Shown here: piece after piece, positions 61,326 to 64,000 of the stretch
Numbering within the stretch: position 1 is the first letter of the stretch
How the letters are laid out: each line of letters starts with the position of its first letter
Source of the DNA: Pseudonocardia thermophila
Lineage (GTDB): Bacteria > Actinomycetota > Actinomycetes > Mycobacteriales > Pseudonocardiaceae
DNA length: 64,000 bases
Direction of reading: 5' to 3'
Assembly: GCF_900142365.1 (NCBI RefSeq)
Contig: NZ_FRAP01000008.1
Location: 124,001-188,000, forward strand
Position numbers and translations under genes: made by a program
Notes under the pieces: generated by a model
Seen by the model: the letters and a program-made list of their open reading frames with translations, nothing else
The model's database searches: none
What the model was told of the DNA's origin: nothing

Positions 61326-62325
61326 CTTCCAGCCGGTAGTCGCCGACCGCGTCGTCCCACTCCATCGTCACGAGGCCGCGGGCGCGCGCCGCCTTCGTGA
61401 ACGCCGAGAACGTGTTGTAACCGTAGCGCTTCTCGCTGAACCCCGGCCACCGCTTGCGCAGCTGGTCCTTCAGCCCGGACAGCTGGGTGCCGCCCAGGTC
61501 TCGGACGACGTCGGCGAGCAGCCGGAACGCCTCGTCCTCTCCGCTGTCCTCGGGGAAGAACACCTCGGGATCGCCCGGCGCGGAGCCGGCCCGCAGCGCG
61601 ACCACGTGCTCGTCCGCCAGGTGGCGCAGCAGCTCGCCGAAGGCGCGGAAGCCGTGATCGGCCTCGTCGAACGTGGGGTCCTTGCGGAGGATGGCGCGCT
61701 TGAGCCGGGAGGCGTGGACCGGGCCGTCGGCGTGCCGGGCGAGCCCGGCGAGCGTGGCCGCGACGAGCTTGCCGACGTCGTCGCGCGCCGGCGGCACCTC
61801 CTCCGCGGCGGCGTCCGGCTCCTCGACGGGGGTGCGCTCGACGCCGGGCAGGCGGTCGTAGAACAAGAACTCGTCGCAGGCGGGCGGCAGGAGCTGCGAG
61901 GTCGACGACTGCACGCCGATCCCGATGACCCGCTTGTCCAGCTCACGCAGCTTGTGCACGAGCGGGGTGAAGTCGGAGTCGCCGGTGCCGATCGCGAACG
62001 TCGTGATGAACGACCGCTCGTAGGCCAACTCGATCGCGTCGACCGCCATCTTGATGTCGGCGGCGTTCTTGCGGGAGCCGCCGAGCCGCTGCGGGATGTC
62101 GATCAGCTCGACCTGGGCGCGGGCCAGCAGCCTGCGGTCTTCGTCGAACGACGACCAGTCGGCATACGCGCGGCGGATCACCACCCGGCCGCGCTCGGCC
62201 AGCGCGTCGGCCACCGGGCCGAACGCGAAGGGGCTGACGCCGAGCCCGTCGCGCGCGCCGATGGCGAGGTTCTCGTAGTCCAGGAACAGGGCGATCCGCT
62301 CGTCGTCGGAGATCACCCGGTACAT
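61315..62325 (-). CDS. NYN-domain nuclease with LOTUS/OST-HTH domain
   Basis: 336 residues. The N-terminal NYN (PIN-like) domain has its acidic residues in IALFLDYENLAIGARD, ADIKMAVDAIELAYERS and GTGDSDFTPLVHKLREL. The C-terminal part (from about 185) contains two OST-HTH-like blocks (FRAFGELLRHLADEH and SEKRYGYNTFSAFTKAARAR). The combination suggests an RNA-binding ribonuclease. ATG at 62325. Tail-to-tail overlap with the small membrane protein. Its target is unknown. Confidence 0.85.
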   Translation of the reverse strand: MYRVISDDERIALFLDYENLAIGARDGLGVSPFAFGPVADALAERGRVVIRRAYADWSSFDEDRRLLARAQVELIDIPQRLGGSRKNAADIKMAVDAIELAYERSFITTFAIGTGDSDFTPLVHKLRELDKRVIGIGVQSSTSQLLPPACDEFLFYDRLPGVERTPVEEPDAAAEEVPPARDDVGKLVAATLAGLARHADGPVHASRLKRAILRKDPTFDEADHGFRAFGELLRHLADEHVVALRAGSAPGDPEVFFPEDSGEDEAFRLLADVVRDLGGTQLSGLKDQLRKRWPGFSEKRYGYNTFSAFTKAARARGLVTMEWDDAVGDYRLEVSR

Positions 62326-62397
62326 CGTGGCACGTCCGGCGGCACAGCAGCGACAACACGACGGCCGGTGCGCGGGATGCGCACCGGCCGTCGATCC

Positions 62398-62898
62398 CTA
62401 GCCGGTTCCGGTCAGCGCTGGGGTCTGCGCCCGGCAACCACCGAGCGGGCAGAGCCCCGCGGGGGCCAGCGCCGTCCGCGGTGCTTGCGCGCTCACGCGG
62501 GCGAACGGCCACTGCCCGGCGAAGCGCTGCAGGTACCAGAAGAGGAACAGGTAGTCCGGTTGGGCGGGGTCGGTGACGAAGACCTTCTCCCCGGGTAGAT
62601 CCGCGATCCATCCGGTGAAGGCGATCATCGCCGGCGCGGGTGGGCGACTGCCGCGGCGGGTGGTGAGCCAGTCCTCGGCCCGGCGCCGCCACTGTTGGAG
62701 GGCGTCGGGGTGGAGTCCGGCACCGGGCAGCTCCCGTACGTTCACGGTGAACGCACCGAGCGCCTCCCCGTCCGCCGTGTGCGCGACGGAGACGACGCTG
62801 AGCAGCGAGTGCGGTCCGGGTATCGGCCCGTCGACGTGGATGTGGCTGGTCACGTACGACGCTGCGGGCGCAGGTTCAGCAGATGCTGCGGGGGGCAT
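62398..62898 (-). CDS. Degenerate DnaQ-like exonuclease homologue
   Basis: 166 residues. The overall pattern (HVDGPIPGPHSLLSVVSVA, PGAGLHPDALQQW, AFTGWIADLPGEKVFVTD, YLFLFWYLQRFAG) is that of a DnaQ-like 3'-5' exonuclease. But the first catalytic pair D-x-E is S-x-H (SHIHVDG), and the C-terminal catalytic His/Asp region is absent; it ends in LGGCRAQTPALTG. Probably inactive or a decayed gene. ATG at 62898 follows GAAGGA; GTG at 62853 is an alternative. Confidence 0.6.
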   Translation of the reverse strand: MPPAASAEPAPAASYVTSHIHVDGPIPGPHSLLSVVSVAHTADGEALGAFTVNVRELPGAGLHPDALQQWRRRAEDWLTTRRGSRPPAPAMIAFTGWIADLPGEKVFVTDPAQPDYLFLFWYLQRFAGQWPFARVSAQAPRTALAPAGLCPLGGCRAQTPALTGTG

Positions 62899-63284
62899 TG
62901 ACGGATCCTTCGTCGCCGGTGGTGATGGGGACGTGTTCACGACGCGGCGTGGCCAGCGTGGTGAACGGATCCGCGGCGCGGTCCAAGCGAGATTTGCCGC
63001 GTGGCGGAGCGCCGGGCCCCGTGGACGAATACACACGGGTGGTGCACTGCTCGAGTCCGCTATGCACTTGTCCAGCACGGCGCGGGCTCCGCAGCGGAAA
63101 CCCAGGCGAGCGCACCGTAGTCGGCAGCGCCGACGATCGTCAACGCCGGAGTCGATCGCGGCCCGGGCGCACGATTCGCGTGCCGACCGCGGGACTCGCG
63201 GGGACGGACGCGCGACACGCCCGACCGGACGCGGGACTCGCGCGACGAAACGCGAGACTCGCCGCCCGGCGAGGCTGGACCCGT
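62899..63284. other. 386-bp spacer, holds repeat array E only
   Basis: Apart from array E (63174-63262) I see no gene, RNA or promoter I can support. The 5' half is GC-rich upstream sequence of the exonuclease-like gene; frames crossing it are arginine- and serine-rich shadows. Confidence 0.6.
63174..63262 (-). repeat. GCGAGT array E, five units of about 21 bp
   Basis: On the minus strand, GCGAGT or near variants recur at 63257, 63236, 63215, 63194 and 63174 (spacing 21, 21, 21, 20), followed by CCCGCGTCCGG or similar. The array begins 22 bp after the M20 gene's stop (63285) in that gene's sense. Confidence 0.88.
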
Positions 63285-64000
63285 TCAGTCCGTCAGCGCC
63301 GCCAGCGCCACGTTCGCCAGCACCCGCACGCCGACGGGCAAGGCGCGCTCATCCAGGTCGAACGTCGGCTGGTGGATGTCCTTCATCGGGGCACCCTCAC
63401 CAGGCCAGACCCCCAGGCGCGCCATGGCGCCGGGGACCTGCTCCAAGTACCACGCGAAGTCCTCACCACCGCTGGACTGCTCCGTACCCGTGCTGGCGTC
63501 GGGGCCGAGGATCGCCACGGCGGCGTCGGCGAGCATCCGGGCGCTGCGCTCGTCGTTCACGACGGGCGGGACGCCGCGGGTGTAGCTCAGCTCGTACCCC
63601 ACGCCGTACGGCGCGAGCACGGTCTCGACGATCGCGCGGACGCGGCCCTCCAGCTCGCCCCACGTGTGCCGGTCCGCGGTGCGCAGGGTGCCGCGCAGGA
63701 CACCGCGCTGGGGGATCGCGTTCGGCGCCTCCCCGGCCTGCACCGCACCCCAGACGAGGACGGTGCCGGAGCGCGGGTCGACCTGGCGGGTGAGCAGCAG
63801 GGGCAGCTGAGTGATCAGCGAGCCGACGGCCTCGACGAGGTCGGCGGTCAGGTGCGGGCGGGCGGTGTGGCCGCCGGGCGAGGTCAGCGCGACCTCGACG
63901 ATGTCGCACGCGGAGGTGATCGGCCCGACCCGGGTGCCGAGCTTGCCGACCTCCAGCCGCGGGTCGCAGTGCAGCGCGAAGATGCGCTCGACGCCCTCGA
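63285..64000 (-). CDS. M20-family amidohydrolase/peptidase, N-terminus cut by window edge
   Basis: C-terminal part (about 238 residues) of a zinc M20D aminoacylase/carboxypeptidase (AmiA1/AmiB1 type). The dimerisation domain (LTSPGGHTARPHLTADLVEAVGSL split in two blocks, GAVQAGEAPNAIPQ) and the late metal ligands (TEQSSGGEDFAWYLEQVPG and IHQPTFDLDE) are seen. The first metal motifs are outside the window. Position near lpdA matches Rv3305c-Rv3306c. Array E follows its stop. Confidence 0.9.
   Translation of the reverse strand, partial: EGVERIFALHCDPRLEVGKLGTRVGPITSACDIVEVALTSPGGHTARPHLTADLVEAVGSLITQLPLLLTRQVDPRSGTVLVWGAVQAGEAPNAIPQRGVLRGTLRTADRHTWGELEGRVRAIVETVLAPYGVGYELSYTRGVPPVVNDERSARMLADAAVAILGPDASTGTEQSSGGEDFAWYLEQVPGAMARLGVWPGEGAPMKDIHQPTFDLDERALPVGVRVLANVALAALTD

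Noticed and set aside
62573-63793. Plus-strand frame with RDTRA-like repeats
   Set aside because: Translation of array E and antisense of the M20 gene; no start signal or family.

Overview
The window is high-GC actinobacterial chromosome with many GTG starts and frequent ATGA/GTGA stop-start overlaps. Gene order from the mannose genes to accA3, and again around lpdA, matches the Mycobacterium tuberculosis block Rv3255c-Rv3285 and Rv3303c-Rv3305c. Together with F420 genes (fbiA/fbiB), WhiB2, an AccA3/AccD5/AccE5 acyl-CoA carboxylase and a Rv3267-type LCP protein, this points to Pseudonocardiales, probably Pseudonocardia or a close relative (inference). No rRNA, tRNA, phage, insertion sequence or CRISPR was seen.

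Layout. 1-5.5 kb: cation efflux protein (cut by the edge), manA, SIS-like protein, Trm112-like protein, manB, DUF3499 protein and a minimal metallopeptidase. 5.5-9.8 kb: whiB2, an M50 protease, a Nudix hydrolase and fbiB-fbiA. 9.8-22.6 kb: two TetR/SDR pairs and a TetR/fadE25 pair, each with a palindromic operator; a HhH-GPD glycosylase; manC; a divergent tryptophan-dioxygenase-like haem protein; TPR, GT2, LCP and TIGR03089 genes; an ankyrin protein. 22.6-25.2 kb: a structured 280-nt spacer, purE-purK and gtrA. 25.4-30.6 kb: a two-component system, hisN, a broken Uma2 gene, HMG-CoA lyase and birA. 30.7-42.6 kb: a glycogen-debranching-like enzyme, accD5-accE5, maf, an HxlR/acyl-CoA dehydrogenase pair, sseA-sufE, a three-gene TIGR04222/DUF692 module and accA3. 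42.6-54.8 kb: a catabolic cluster around a GAF/PucR regulator (two luciferase-like monooxygenases, amidohydrolase, cyclase, acyl-CoA dehydrogenase, alcohol and aldehyde dehydrogenases, acetoacetyl-CoA-synthetase-like ligase). 55-64 kb: NmrA-like/Rrf2 pair with twin operators, a damaged DUF559 gene, a GGCT-like protein, lpdA, a frameshifted TerD-vWA gene, a NYN-LOTUS protein, a decayed exonuclease-like protein and an M20 amidohydrolase (cut by the edge).

How the genes work together. manA, manB and manC supply GDP-mannose for the envelope, where the LCP protein acts. fbiA/fbiB build F420, a possible cofactor for the luciferase-like enzymes. AccA3/D5/E5, BirA and HMG-CoA lyase handle biotin-dependent carboxylation and branched-chain acyl-CoA metabolism.

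Most noteworthy: (1) five arrays of 21-22 bp repeats with a GCGAGT core, each starting 1-22 nt after a stop codon and always in the sense of that gene; (2) the TIGR04222-DUF692 module, whose membrane protein ends in a Gly/Ser/Cys tail and is a candidate substrate of the MNIO enzyme; (3) the PucR-centred catabolic cluster with a shared promoter motif.
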